DNA from: Yimella sp. cx-51
GTDB taxonomy: Bacteria > Actinomycetota > Actinomycetes > Actinomycetales > Dermatophilaceae
Assembly: GCF_017654605.1 (NCBI RefSeq)
Contig: NZ_CP072113.1
Span: 1,798,001-1,862,000, forward strand
Length of the DNA stretch: 64,000 nt
Reading direction: 5' to 3'
Below the pieces are notes generated by a model. That model searched no databases, was not told where the DNA came from, and saw only the letters and a list, made by a program, of their open reading frames with translations. This document shows, in pieces, positions 12,096 to 21,314 of the stretch (positions are counted from its first letter, which is position 1; every line of letters begins with the position of its first letter). The position numbers were made by a program, and so were the translations under genes.

Positions 12096-12941
12096 TCACC
12101 GGACTTCGGTGATCTCCGGGCCACGCTCGAAGGGGTTGGGCACCTGGTTGTCGCCGGCGTCCTCCACCGCGAGGTCGGCCTCGGTCTCAGTGGCTTCGGG
12201 CAGCGTGAGTGGCAGCAGCTCCCGCGGCGCTCGCGGTTCACCGCCACGGGTGACGACACAGCCCTTGACGAACTCCAACATCTCGCCGTGGGCACCTTCG
12301 TCCATCGCGGCCTTGCCGGAGAACACCGCACGCAGGAACCACCGCGGACCATCGACGCCGACAAAGGTCGCCGGCGAATACGTGGTGCGGCCATCCGCGC
12401 CCTGGGCGGGCATGCGGACGTGGAGTTCGACCCCGAGGTCGCCGGTCTTCTCCTGCGCCTCGCCACCGGAGCCGAGCAGGTTGTCGTAGATCTCGCCGCG
12501 GATGTCGTCCCAGACACCGGTCGACTTGGGAGCTGCGAAAACCTGCAGCTGACAAGCGGATTCGCCGACGATCGCGGTCAAGCCGGTGAACTGCTGGCTG
12601 GCCTCATCGATGTCGACGCGAAGTTCCATGTCGGCGATCGGGGTGATCGCGACCGACCCGAAGTCGAGGCGTCCGTCGAGGTCGTCGACCTCGGTGCGGT
12701 CGTAGGGCCCGCTGCTGCGGTCGACATCACGGGAGTTGATCCTGGCCTTCGGTGCGTCCTCCGGCTGCTCGTCGTCGACCGTGACCTCGGCTTCATCGGC
12801 CACGTCGGCATCGGCATCGTTGGCTTCAACCTCGTCGGAGACGACGACGTCCTGGTCGTCCGCCACCGCCTCCTCGGCCTCCGGCGTGACGTTCTTCGAC
12901 GGCTCGACCTCGGTCTTGTCCTTGCGACGGAAAATGCCCAC
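12096..12941 (-). CDS. DUF3710 family protein
   Basis: The 281-aa product has a very acidic, probably disordered N-terminus (residues 10-65), then the conserved DUF3710 core with GPYDRTEVDDLDGRLDFGS, WDDIRGEIY and DGPRWFLRAVFSGKA. The family is restricted to actinobacteria and commonly lies between dut and an OB-fold gene, as here. No biochemical function is established to my knowledge. Confidence 0.9.
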   Translation of the reverse strand: MGIFRRKDKTEVEPSKNVTPEAEEAVADDQDVVVSDEVEANDADADVADEAEVTVDDEQPEDAPKARINSRDVDRSSGPYDRTEVDDLDGRLDFGSVAITPIADMELRVDIDEASQQFTGLTAIVGESACQLQVFAAPKSTGVWDDIRGEIYDNLLGSGGEAQEKTGDLGVELHVRMPAQGADGRTTYSPATFVGVDGPRWFLRAVFSGKAAMDEGAHGEMLEFVKGCVVTRGGEPRAPRELLPLTLPEATETEADLAVEDAGDNQVPNPFERGPEITEVR

Positions 12942-12946
12942 AGTCC

Positions 12947-13420
12947 TCAGTCCTCGTTCTTGCTCGTGTCGTCGGTGAGGGTGGCACCGAAACCACCACT
13001 TGCTCCGTGGCCGGTGGCGCCTCTCACGCTATCGGGAAGTTCGTCCACCCGATCCCACTCGATCGCGCGGAACTCCTGGACGATCAATTGCGCGATCCGA
13101 TCACCACGCTCGATCCGGAACTCCTGCTGCGGGTCGAGGTTGATGAGATTGACCAGGATCTCGCCGCGGTAGCCGGAATCGATCGTCCCGGGCGCATTCA
13201 CGATCGAGATGCCGTGCTTGTGCGCCAGACCCGACCTTGGATGCACCAGCGCAACATGCCCTTCAGGGACGGCCACCGCGATTCCGGTCGGCACCAACTG
13301 GCGCTGCCCTGGTTGGAGCGTCACCGGCCGGGCCGCCAACAGATCCATGCCCGCGTCGCCCGGTCGGGCGTACGCGGGCAGCGGCAACTCGGGGTCGAGC
13401 TGCTTGATGCGGATCTGCAC
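12947..13420 (-). CDS. dut: dUTP diphosphatase
   Basis: The enzyme hydrolyses dUTP to dUMP and pyrophosphate, keeping uracil out of DNA. All five trimeric dUTPase motifs are visible in the 157-aa product: [41 protein letters not shown] and the C-terminal arm [12 protein letters not shown] 13420 begins five bases after the DUF4193 stop. The 3' neighbour DUF3710 starts five bases on, so the run is probably one operon. Confidence 0.95.
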   Translation of the reverse strand: MQIRIKQLDPELPLPAYARPGDAGMDLLAARPVTLQPGQRQLVPTGIAVAVPEGHVALVHPRSGLAHKHGISIVNAPGTIDSGYRGEILVNLINLDPQQEFRIERGDRIAQLIVQEFRAIEWDRVDELPDSVRGATGHGASGGFGATLTDDTSKNED

Positions 13421-13425
13421 CGTGC

Positions 13426-13719
13426 TCAGGCGCAGTCCTTGCAGATCGGCAGGCCGCCGCGCTCGCCGGCCAGCTGGCTGCGGTGGTTGACCAGGAAGCA
13501 GCGCGAGCAGGTGAACTCGTCAGCCTGACGCGGGATGACCCGGATCTCCATCTCTTCGTCGGACAGGTCGGCACCGGGCAGTTCGAAGCCTTCGGCCTGC
13601 TCGGTCTCGTCGACGTCGACATTGCCGCTGGTGTCGACGCGGCGCGACTTCAGCTCCTCGATGCTGTCCTCGGAGAGCTCGTCGTCGGTCTTGCGTGGGG
13701 CGTCGTAATCAGTTGCCAT
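13426..13719 (-). CDS. DUF4193 zinc-ribbon-like protein
   Basis: The 97-aa acidic protein begins [10 protein letters not shown], the usual DUF4193 opening. It ends with two CxxC pairs (CSRC and CKDC, about 19 residues apart), which should bind zinc. GAAGGA precedes ATG 13719 and rules out the longer reading from 13758. It leads the dut operon. The family is conserved in actinobacteria and its role is not known to me. Confidence 0.88.
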   Translation of the reverse strand: MATDYDAPRKTDDELSEDSIEELKSRRVDTSGNVDVDETEQAEGFELPGADLSDEEMEIRVIPRQADEFTCSRCFLVNHRSQLAGERGGLPICKDCA

Positions 13720-13797
13720 CGAGTCCTTCTTCGTCGTCGTTCCGGCCGAGCGGACCAATCCTCAGGTCCCTCTCGCACGCCGTAACGCGGGAGGGCT

Positions 13798-13831
13798 GCA
13801 TTTTGTGCCCTGTCGGCGGGCATTTTGCACC
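13798..13831. promoter_or_regulatory. Direct repeats between suhB and the DUF4193 operon
   Basis: GCATTTTGTGCC (13798-13809) and GCATTTTGCACC (13820-13831) are near-identical direct repeats whose starts are 22 bp apart, about two helical turns. They lie 80-110 bases upstream of the DUF4193 start. A dimeric activator could bind the same DNA face at both. Confidence 0.35.
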
Positions 13832-13860
13832 ATCGGGTGCGGGCGCTCGTCGGCGGGGTG

Positions 13861-14682
13861 CTACCTGGTCGTCACACGGGGCGCCAATTCGTCGACCAGA
13901 GCGGGTGATCCGGCGATCACCATCAAGCGACCGGGCTGCTCGTCCTCGATGCGCACGACGCCTCCGGCCTCCTGCACCAGCAGCTGTCCAGCGGCGCGGT
14001 CCCAGGGGTTGAGCCCCGACTCGTAGTAGACGTCCAGCCTGCCCGCAGCTACCGAGCACAGATCGAGCGCGGCACTGCCGCCCCGGCGCACATCTCGCAC
14101 GTCACCGATGAGTTCGGCCAGCAGCGCACCCTGCCTGCGGCGGATCTGCGCCTCGTAGCCGAAGCCGGTGCCCAGCAGCGCGAGCGACAGATCGCCCTCC
14201 TGGCTGGCGCGCAGCGACTGCGTGACTTCTCGGATGCTCAGGTGTGCCCCGCCGCCGCGATGCCCGTGGAACAGCTCACCGGTGATCGGGTTGTAGACCG
14301 CCCCGGCGACCGGCTCCAGCAGCTCCGGCTGCGAGGGGTCGCCCGTGCAGGCCGCGACCGACACCGCGTACGCGGGCAACTGGTAGAGGTAGTTGACCGT
14401 GCCGTCGATCGGGTCGACCACCCAGGTGATTCCCGATGTGCCGACGGTGCTCGCGCCTTCCTCGCCGAGCAAGCCGTCGTCCGGGCGGCGCCGGGTCAGC
14501 TCGTCCTGCAGCAGTTGTTCGCTGCGTCGATCCATCTCGGTGACGACATCGGTCGCACTCGACTTCGTGGCGGCGACGCCGAGACCGACGGGCCGCTCGT
14601 CGACGATGAGTCGACCCGCGGCCAGCGCCAGATCTCGCGCAATCGTCTCGAGGGTCGCGAAGTCGGTGAGGTCGTCGGCCAT
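13861..14682 (-). CDS. suhB: Inositol monophosphatase family protein
   Basis: The 273-aa product has the metal-binding motifs of the inositol monophosphatase superfamily: GEEG, WVVDPIDGTVNY and GLNPWDRAAGQLL. It probably dephosphorylates inositol 1-phosphate or a related sugar phosphate. ATG 14682 overlaps the hemH stop by one base (TGATG), so it is coupled to hemH. The longer reading from 14772 lies within hemH. The symbol follows the M. tuberculosis neighbour of dut. Confidence 0.88.
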   Translation of the reverse strand: MADDLTDFATLETIARDLALAAGRLIVDERPVGLGVAATKSSATDVVTEMDRRSEQLLQDELTRRRPDDGLLGEEGASTVGTSGITWVVDPIDGTVNYLYQLPAYAVSVAACTGDPSQPELLEPVAGAVYNPITGELFHGHRGGGAHLSIREVTQSLRASQEGDLSLALLGTGFGYEAQIRRRQGALLAELIGDVRDVRRGGSAALDLCSVAAGRLDVYYESGLNPWDRAAGQLLVQEAGGVVRIEDEQPGRLMVIAGSPALVDELAPRVTTR

Positions 14683-15908
14683 CAATCGCTTCCGCAGGCG
14701 GCCGGCAGGGCGGTGCGCAGGTTCGGGCAACACCCGGGGCGGCACACCGGCGGCATCGCTTCGCCGGGCCATGCGGGCATCTGCACCTGCTCGCCCCGCG
14801 CCTGGGCCGCGCGCTCCTCGAGCAGATCAACCAGGCCACTCACGAACTCGACGTCGACCCCGACGGTGGGCACACGGGTCATGCGCATGCCGAGCTCCTG
14901 CGCGGTCTCGGCCGCCTCGGTGTCGAGGTCGAAGACGACCTCCATGTGGTCGGAGATGAAGCCGATGGGGGCGACGACGACATCGGTGACACCGTCGGCC
15001 GCGAGCGAACGCAGGTGGTCGTTGATGTCGGGCTCCAGCCACGGCTGGCTCGGCGGGCCGGAGCGCGAGCAGTAGACCAGGGCGCCGTCCAGATCGCGGT
15101 CGAGCGTGGCGTTGATCTCATCGAGCGCGACGTGTGCGAGTTCGTCGTGCTGGTGGTCGTAGAGGTTGCCCTCGCCGTCGCCGGGGCCCGAGGTGTCGTC
15201 CATCGCGGTCGGGATGGAGTGGGTGACGAAGACGATGCGCAGCAGGCTGTCGTCCGGCTGGTCGGCGTTGCGCACGGCGTCGGTGATCAACCGGATGTTG
15301 GTGCGCGCGAAGCTGGGGTGGGTGGCGAACTGGCGCACCTTGTCGACCATCAGTTCCTTGCCCTCTTCGGCGAGTTCGGCCAACGAGGCTGCGATGTTCT
15401 CGCGGTACTGGCGGCACGAACTGTAGGAGGAGTAGGCGCTGGTCGTGAGCACCAGGACGCGGCGCATGCCCTGGTCGTAGGCGTCGCGCAAGGTGTCGGT
15501 GAGGAAGGGCTCGCTGTTGCGGTTGCCCCACAACACCGGCGTGCTGATGCCACGCCGGCGCAACTCGTCGTGCAGCGCAGCCTGCAGCGCCCGGCACTGG
15601 TCGTTGATCGGGCTCTTGCCACCGAAGAGCTGGTAGTGGTGGGCGACGTCCTCGAGCCGCTCGTCGGGGATGCCACGCCCTGCCGTCACCCGCCGCAGGA
15701 AGGGCATCACCTCCTCGGGAGCCTCGGGGCCGCCGAAGGACAGCAGCACGACGGCGTCGTAGGGCGGCAGTGTGGTGTCTTCACCCTGGGCACTCGGCTC
15801 GGGCTGCACGGTCGACTCGGTCACATCGGTCGCATCGACGGGGGTCTGGGGCTGCTCGCCCGGGCGGGCATCCATGGGGTCACGCGGATCGGCGGTCGGG
15901 GAACTCAT
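14682..15908 (-). CDS. hemH: Ferrochelatase (coproporphyrin type)
   Basis: This enzyme inserts Fe2+ into a porphyrin; in actinobacteria the substrate is coproporphyrin III (also called CpfC). The core begins VVLLSFGGPEAPEEV at about residue 53, with THSIPTAMD (catalytic His) and FISDHMEVVFDLD (Glu). A Cys in SSYSSCRQYRE and the C-terminal VCRPGCCPN match the four-cysteine [2Fe-2S] site of actinobacterial ferrochelatases. At 408 aa it is long because of an extra Pro/Thr-rich N-terminal stretch of about 50 residues, so a shorter start is possible. suhB is coupled downstream. Confidence 0.92.
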   Translation of the reverse strand: MSSPTADPRDPMDARPGEQPQTPVDATDVTESTVQPEPSAQGEDTTLPPYDAVVLLSFGGPEAPEEVMPFLRRVTAGRGIPDERLEDVAHHYQLFGGKSPINDQCRALQAALHDELRRRGISTPVLWGNRNSEPFLTDTLRDAYDQGMRRVLVLTTSAYSSYSSCRQYRENIAASLAELAEEGKELMVDKVRQFATHPSFARTNIRLITDAVRNADQPDDSLLRIVFVTHSIPTAMDDTSGPGDGEGNLYDHQHDELAHVALDEINATLDRDLDGALVYCSRSGPPSQPWLEPDINDHLRSLAADGVTDVVVAPIGFISDHMEVVFDLDTEAAETAQELGMRMTRVPTVGVDVEFVSGLVDLLEERAAQARGEQVQMPAWPGEAMPPVCRPGCCPNLRTALPAACGSD

Positions 15909-16020
15909 GAAGCCATTGTCTCCCTTGGATGAGCGACCTGAGCACGGGAGCCGTCCAACCCTCACAAGTGGCGTGGGCGCGGCGTGCCGCGGGCCCGAAT
16001 TCTGCTGCGCCGTGGCAAGG

Positions 16021-16034
16021 TTGACCCCGGTCAA
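16021..16034. promoter_or_regulatory. Inverted repeat at the sepH promoter
   Basis: TTGACC, two bases, GGTCAA forms a 6-bp-arm inverted repeat 27 bases before the sepH start. TTGACC could also serve as a -35 element. It lies in the divergent hemH-sepH spacer. Confidence 0.35.
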
Positions 16035-16061
16035 GGCCAGAGTTTCGGGAAGGCAGAACAC

Positions 16062-17267
16062 ATGCGGGACCTCCGGTTCACCGGCGTCGACGACGACGGC
16101 ACCCATCTGCTGCTGGTCGACGAGGACGATCAGCAGCATCGCGTCGAGATCAACGACGCCCTGCGCACTGCCGTGCGATCGGTGCGGGCTGTCTCCGGCG
16201 GCCAGGTCGACCCGAATGTGCGCCCACGCGATGTGCAGTCGCTGCTGCGCTCCGGGCTGACGATCGACGAAGTGGCTGAACGCACCGGATGGTCCAGCAC
16301 CAAGGTTGCGCTGTTCGAGCCACCGATCCGTGCCGAGCGTGACCACGTCGCCATCACCGCCCAGCGCCTGCAACTCCACTCCCGCGTCGCCGGGCGTGAC
16401 CACACGACCACCGTCGGCGAGCGTGTCGGCGAGCGGCTCGACCACCGCGGCGTGGCGGCGTCCGACCTGGAATGGGACGCATGGCGCGGCGACCGCGGCT
16501 GGACCATCGTGTGCCGTTTCCCTGCCGGCGGACGTGCGCGAGTGGCCACCTGGCGCTACGACGCCGCCACCCAGAGCCTCCACCCGACCGACGACGAGGC
16601 GCGGTGGTTGAGCGAGGACGACCAAGTGGCTGCGACCAGCCCGTTCGGCAAGCCGGGCGGCACGACCGCCGTCTACGACGTGGTGGCCGAGGGCGGACTC
16701 GACCACTCGGCTCCCACCAAGCGCAAGCCCCGTGCCAGTGCACCGAAGATCCCGCACGCCACCGTCGAACCCGGCGAGGAGAGCGCGACTGACTCCCCCG
16801 CCGACGGCTCCGAGACTGCCGCGCCGGACACGGCTGACAAGCCGGTCGACCTGGTGTCGGTGATGCGCGAACGCTCCAAGAACCGACGTCGCCCCCGCCG
16901 CAAGAGCGAGGACGAAACCGCTGCTGCGGTGCCCGCCGAGAACGACCAGGACGAACCTGCGACCGTCGAGGAACTGGGCCATGACCCTGTCACCGGTACG
17001 GCCGACCTCTTCGGTCTGAAGGAGGTCGGTGCCCTGCCGACGGCGCCGGAGCCATCGGGTGACACTGACGAAACCGACGACGCCGACGACTCCGAGGACG
17101 TTGTCGACGACGACACTGGAGCGCCGGACGAGCACCCCGACATCGAGCCCGGGCTGAGCGACGAGCAGGACCAGTTGCCTGAGCGCCCGAGCCAGGCTCG
17201 CAAGGGCCGTCCCTCGGTGCCGAGCTGGGACGACATCATGTTCGGCAAGCGCGGCCCACAAGCCTGA
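16062..17267 (+). CDS. sepH: Septation protein SepH
   Basis: The 401-aa protein has the N-terminal DUF3071 domain with a helix-turn-helix (SLLRSGLTIDEVAERTGWSS part, about residues 65-90), followed by a long acidic, low-complexity tail ending MFGKRGPQA. Known SepH proteins bind FtsZ and stimulate Z-ring assembly in Streptomyces and mycobacteria. ATG 16062 has GGGAAGG upstream and opens with MRDLRFTGVDDDGTHL, the usual start. It is divergent from hemH and ends four bases from the convergent MFS gene. Confidence 0.9.
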   Translation: MRDLRFTGVDDDGTHLLLVDEDDQQHRVEINDALRTAVRSVRAVSGGQVDPNVRPRDVQSLLRSGLTIDEVAERTGWSSTKVALFEPPIRAERDHVAITAQRLQLHSRVAGRDHTTTVGERVGERLDHRGVAASDLEWDAWRGDRGWTIVCRFPAGGRARVATWRYDAATQSLHPTDDEARWLSEDDQVAATSPFGKPGGTTAVYDVVAEGGLDHSAPTKRKPRASAPKIPHATVEPGEESATDSPADGSETAAPDTADKPVDLVSVMRERSKNRRRPRRKSEDETAAAVPAENDQDEPATVEELGHDPVTGTADLFGLKEVGALPTAPEPSGDTDETDDADDSEDVVDDDTGAPDEHPDIEPGLSDEQDQLPERPSQARKGRPSVPSWDDIMFGKRGPQA

Positions 17268-17271
17268 AGTT

Positions 17272-18798
17272 TCAGCGCCAGCCGTCCGGCGGCGGTTTCA
17301 TCGCCTGTTGGCGGCTGATGCCGACGGTCGGGCTGTCGTGCACCCGGTCGTAGGGACCATTGGGCTTGGAACGCACCGAGCGTCCGGTGTGCCACCAGAG
17401 CACCAGCCCAGCCCAGGTGACGAGTACGGCCGCCGAGAGGTACATACCCAGGTGCGCGGTGGTCGGGATGACGACGGCGACGATGCCACCGATCACCCAC
17501 GACAGCTGCAGCAAGGTCTCGGATCGTCCGAAGACGCTGGTGCGCATGTGCTCGGGCACGCGGTCCTGGATCAGTGAATCGAGCGCCAGCTTGCCCAACT
17601 GTTGACCGACGCCGGCCACCAGGGCCACCAGGACGGCGGTCCACAACTTGAAGTTGAGCGCGGCGAAGACCACCATGGCCGCGTCGACGATCAGCGTGAC
17701 GAGCACGATCACCCGGGGTGAGGCGACCTTCATCAGGTTGCCCATGACGGTGCCCAGGGCGTTACCGAGGCCGGCCGCACCGAGCACGAGGGCGAGCAGC
17801 ATCGTCTGCTTGTTCTCCCAACCCGGGAAGGGTTCGGCGCGCATCAGGAAGGCCATGAAGAGGGTGAGGAATCCCGACAGCCAGCGCAGGCCAGCATTCG
17901 CGCGGAGCGCGGAGATCACGTCGCCGGAGATGGGGAACTTCGTCTTGCGGAACATCGGCGCAGGTTTCTCACCGACCGATGAATCGACCCGCGGCGGGAG
18001 CAGGATCGCCAGCACGGTGCCGATGGTGAACAGCACGAAGGCCACGCGCAGCGCCCATTCGGAGCCGCCGAACTTCGCGGCGCCGCCCGCGAGCGCACCG
18101 GCGACGGTGGCGCCGACGACTCCGGCCAGCGACAACCGGCTGTTGGCCTTCACCAGGGTCATGCCGTCGGGCAGCAGGCGCGGTGTGGCGGCGGATCGGC
18201 TGACCAGATAGGCCTTCGACGCGACCAACACGCACATCGCGAGCGGGAACAACCAGGTGGAATTGGACGCGATGGCACCGGCGAGCACCCAGCACAGGAA
18301 GGCGCGGATCGCGAGGGTGCCGCCGATGGCCCAGCGGCGTCCGTGGCGCATGCGGTCGAGCAGCGGCCCCACCAGCGGGGCGACGATCGCGAACGGGAGC
18401 ATCGTCAACACCAGGAAGAGCAACGTCTGCGATCTGGCCTGGTCGCCCGGCGCGGCGAAGAAGACGGTGCCGGCCAGACCGATCGTCACGGCTGCGTCAC
18501 CGGCTGAGCTGAAGGCGTGCACCTCGGTGAGGCGTCCGAGGCCCGACTCTCCTGCTCCCCCGGAGGAGCTCGCGCGGCGGGCGGCTTTGACGGTGGTGCG
18601 GCTGAAGCCTGCGGTCATGCGTGCCATCGCGCCGGCGGTCTTGGCCACCCCGCGACCGGCCGTACGGGCCCGCGAACCAGGCTCAGAGGGTCGCAATGAA
18701 CGTGGGACCTGACGATCCGGACGACCACCGGCAGGCATCTGGGTGGTGCGCGGACGCGGCAAGGGAGCCGTCGGACGGTGATCGTCCCGCTCGTTCAT
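17272..18798 (-). CDS. MFS transporter
   Basis: The 508-aa product has an unusual basic, Pro/Arg-rich cytoplasmic N-terminus of about 90 residues, then roughly 12 membrane segments. The MFS loop is seen at VGPLLDRMRHGRRW between TM2 and TM3. The second half has GAAGLGNALGTVMGNL and DRVPEHMRTSVFGRSE, found in actinobacterial drug-exporter-like members. Substrate unknown. It is last in the leftward series DUF5998, phosphodiesterase, tdk, MFS. Confidence 0.82.
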   Translation of the reverse strand: MNERDDHRPTAPLPRPRTTQMPAGGRPDRQVPRSLRPSEPGSRARTAGRGVAKTAGAMARMTAGFSRTTVKAARRASSSGGAGESGLGRLTEVHAFSSAGDAAVTIGLAGTVFFAAPGDQARSQTLLFLVLTMLPFAIVAPLVGPLLDRMRHGRRWAIGGTLAIRAFLCWVLAGAIASNSTWLFPLAMCVLVASKAYLVSRSAATPRLLPDGMTLVKANSRLSLAGVVGATVAGALAGGAAKFGGSEWALRVAFVLFTIGTVLAILLPPRVDSSVGEKPAPMFRKTKFPISGDVISALRANAGLRWLSGFLTLFMAFLMRAEPFPGWENKQTMLLALVLGAAGLGNALGTVMGNLMKVASPRVIVLVTLIVDAAMVVFAALNFKLWTAVLVALVAGVGQQLGKLALDSLIQDRVPEHMRTSVFGRSETLLQLSWVIGGIVAVVIPTTAHLGMYLSAAVLVTWAGLVLWWHTGRSVRSKPNGPYDRVHDSPTVGISRQQAMKPPPDGWR

Positions 18799-18826
18799 TC
18801 CTGCGTCCCCCAGGTCATCGTTGCTA

Positions 18827-19525
18827 CTACGTGTTCGAAGTATCGTCCACCGCGTTGGACGGTAGTGGGCAGAGCCCGAGATCGAAGGGCAGGATGTCGG
18901 CCGATCCGGTCTGGCGGCGGGCTGCTGCTGAGGTCATCCGCCGCATGTAGTGACGTCGGCACAGCACCTCGTACTCCACGCTCTGGGCTTGTCCGCCGCC
19001 GACGTCGCCGACCACCACCTGCTCCCCCTCGATGACCATGTGGCCCTCGACCACCCGCGCGTTGTGCGTGGCACGGCGGCCGCACCAGCACAGGGCGGCA
19101 ACTTGGGGCACCTGCAGCCGGTCGGCCAATTCGATGAGACGGCGCGATCCGGGAAACAACTCGGTGCGGAAATCGGCCATGATCCCGAACGCGTAGACGT
19201 CGATGTCGCACTCGTCCACCACCCGCGCGAGCTGCTCGATCTGCTCCGGGGAGTAGAACTGCGCTTCGTCGCAGATGAGGTAGTGGATCTCCCGGCCGTG
19301 GGCGGTCTGTTCGATCACCAACTCCCAGAAGTCGAGGTGATCGGTCACCTCGATCGCTTCGCGCTCAAGGCCCAGGCGCGAGGTGATGACGGCCACTCCC
19401 GACCGGTCGTTCTTGGTGAAGATCAGGCCGTGCCGACCTCGCGCGCGGTGGTTGTGTTCCATCTGCAACGCGAGCGTGGATTTGCCGCAATCCATCGTGC
19501 CGGAGAAGAAGACGAGTTCAGCCAC
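18827..19525 (-). CDS. tdk: Thymidine kinase
   Basis: This type II thymidine kinase of 232 aa phosphorylates thymidine for salvage. It has the Walker A loop GTMDCGKST at residues 9-17, the DEAQFY motif and paired cysteines (LCWCGRR and YEVLCRRH) that bind structural zinc. GTG 19525 begins MAELVFFSGTMD. A TAGAGT hexamer sits eight bases upstream, one more than in the other leaderless candidates. With dut it contributes to dTTP supply. The C-terminus is about 20 residues longer than usual. Confidence 0.94.
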   Translation of the reverse strand: MAELVFFSGTMDCGKSTLALQMEHNHRARGRHGLIFTKNDRSGVAVITSRLGLEREAIEVTDHLDFWELVIEQTAHGREIHYLICDEAQFYSPEQIEQLARVVDECDIDVYAFGIMADFRTELFPGSRRLIELADRLQVPQVAALCWCGRRATHNARVVEGHMVIEGEQVVVGDVGGGQAQSVEYEVLCRRHYMRRMTSAAARRQTGSADILPFDLGLCPLPSNAVDDTSNT

Positions 19526-19553
19526 GAGGTAGGACTCTATGCCTCGTGGGGTG

Positions 19554-20681
19554 TCACTTCGGATGCCGGTGCAACACCGGAATGTTGATCTCGGCCGGGG
19601 TGAGCGAACCGTGCTGCCCGACCAATTGCCCGACGGTCTGTGTCATCACGCGTGAATCCCAGATGCCGTAGGGGCCGTCCATCATCACCAGGACGTCGGC
19701 CAGCCGCGGGTTGATCCGGGCGTCGACCGCGCCGAAGAGACCGAGTTCAACCGCTTCGTCCATCGGCACCACCCAACCGCGCCCACCGACCCGCTCGCTC
19801 CACGTGGCCAGGACGTCCTGGCTGGCACCCGGAGTGCAGTAGAGCTGCAGCGCCCGCATCTCCCCACCGGTGTGGCGGACGCCGGCAGCCAATTCCGCGT
19901 CGAATGCGATGTCGATCTTGCCGTCATCGGGCACGTCGACCATGCCGTGGTCGGCGGTGACCGTCAGAGCAACCCCGGCCGGAAGCCCCGCCGAAAGGCG
20001 TTGGAGTTCGTCATCGATGACTTCCAGTTCGGCGACCCATTGCCAACTGCCGCAACCGAATTCGTGACCAGTGCGGTCGAGATTTCCCCAGTAGAGATAG
20101 GTGAGACTGCGCGGGGTTCGGCGCACCCGGTTCAGCACCAGATCGACGCGCTGGCCCAGCGTGGCAGCGGTCGCGAATCCGGCACCGCGCAGGGCGGCGG
20201 TCGTCAGACCCGATCCCTCGAAATAGTCGTTGGCCACCATCGTGACCTCATACCCTGCCGAGGCAACGTGCTCGAACACCGTCGGCCGGCTCTGCCAGGA
20301 GCGCGGGTCGGGGCCGTTCAACCAGGACAGTTCGTTGAACAGCCGGTCGGTCGCCGGGTCGACCACCTGGTAGCCGAGCATCCCGTGCGCGCCCGGTGGC
20401 AGGCCGGTGCCGAAGGTGCCCATGCTGGTGGCGGTCGTCGACGGGAATCCTGCTGTGGCATCGGTGGCGCCCGCCAGCAGGGAACGCAGGAAGGGCGCGT
20501 GCCCGGCCCGTGCGCGCAGCAGGTCGAGTCCGAGCCCGTCGACCAGGACGACCACGGCACCCCGAGCCTGCGGGAGTGCAGAGGAGAAGCCGCGTACGCC
20601 CATCGCACCCGCTGCTGCGGGCAGCACGCCGACCAGATCGGACGCGGCGTACTGCGGGATCGCTGGGAGCGGCCGGGTCAC
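19554..20681 (-). CDS. Alkaline phosphatase superfamily protein (nucleotide pyrophosphatase/phosphodiesterase)
   Basis: The 375-aa product belongs to the type I phosphodiesterase fold. The first metal Asp is in VVLVDGLGLD, the nucleophile Thr in AGFPSTTATSMGTF, and the second-site ligands in DRTGHEFG and VTADHGMVD. No signal peptide is seen, so it is probably cytoplasmic. GTG 20681 starts two bases after the DUF5998 stop, implying coupling. The substrate is unknown. Confidence 0.85.
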   Translation of the reverse strand: MTRPLPAIPQYAASDLVGVLPAAAGAMGVRGFSSALPQARGAVVVLVDGLGLDLLRARAGHAPFLRSLLAGATDATAGFPSTTATSMGTFGTGLPPGAHGMLGYQVVDPATDRLFNELSWLNGPDPRSWQSRPTVFEHVASAGYEVTMVANDYFEGSGLTTAALRGAGFATAATLGQRVDLVLNRVRRTPRSLTYLYWGNLDRTGHEFGCGSWQWVAELEVIDDELQRLSAGLPAGVALTVTADHGMVDVPDDGKIDIAFDAELAAGVRHTGGEMRALQLYCTPGASQDVLATWSERVGGRGWVVPMDEAVELGLFGAVDARINPRLADVLVMMDGPYGIWDSRVMTQTVGQLVGQHGSLTPAEINIPVLHRHPK

Positions 20682-20683
20682 CG

Positions 20684-21295
20684 TCAGCGTCCGGTTGCTG
20701 CCGACAGTGCGGCAGCGAATTCCAGGGCGCGGTGCAGGTTGCTTTCGCCGTCGGCGTCGGCGCTCACCCGGATGCTGATGTCGTCGGCCGTGATGGTGCC
20801 CTCGTAGCCGTGGTCGGCACCGCAGTCGGGATCACCACAGGCTGCCGGGAGCATGTCGACACGGCTGACCGTGCCCCAGCCGATGGTGACCGTCACTTCG
20901 CGGCCGAGCGTGCCGGCTTTGTACTTCTCCGGGGAGTTGATCACGTGGGTCAGCATCACGCCCCGGATCGCCGACAGCGGCACCGTTTCGGTAGTCGCGG
21001 TCGCAACGCTGCGCGCCACGATCGTGGGCGTGTCGATCGAAGGGGTGTGGTCGTCCGCGTGGGCGATCACCAGGCGACCACCGCTGATCACGAGCACGGT
21101 GATGTGCCGGCGCACCGTCTCCTCGTCGATCGTGGTCTCCGCATGCACCAGGTGTGCGCCCACCGGTTCGGCGCCGACAGCAGCCTTGAGGACGTCCGCG
21201 ACCAGCGCCGGGTAATAGCCAGCCTTCTGGATGTCGCCCAGGAGTGCGTCGGGCAGGGTGGCAGCGGTCAAGTGCGAGGCAGGCATGCGGGCCAT
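20684..21295 (-). CDS. DUF5998 family protein
   Basis: The 203-aa protein matches the actinobacterial DUF5998 family, with GYYPALVADVL near the N-terminus and CGDPDCGADHGYEGT near residue 160. GGGAGGT stands before ATG 21295. Function unknown. It commonly sits beside the phosphodiesterase found here. Confidence 0.8.
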   Translation of the reverse strand: MARMPASHLTAATLPDALLGDIQKAGYYPALVADVLKAAVGAEPVGAHLVHAETTIDEETVRRHITVLVISGGRLVIAHADDHTPSIDTPTIVARSVATATTETVPLSAIRGVMLTHVINSPEKYKAGTLGREVTVTIGWGTVSRVDMLPAACGDPDCGADHGYEGTITADDISIRVSADADGESNLHRALEFAAALSAATGR

Positions 21296-21314
21296 TGTGA
21301 CACCTCCCGCAGAA

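Noticed and set aside
14682-17261. 859-codon frame extending hemH upstream
   Set aside because: The extension runs antisense through sepH. The ferrochelatase core starts near 15750 and ATG 15908 is a sufficient start.
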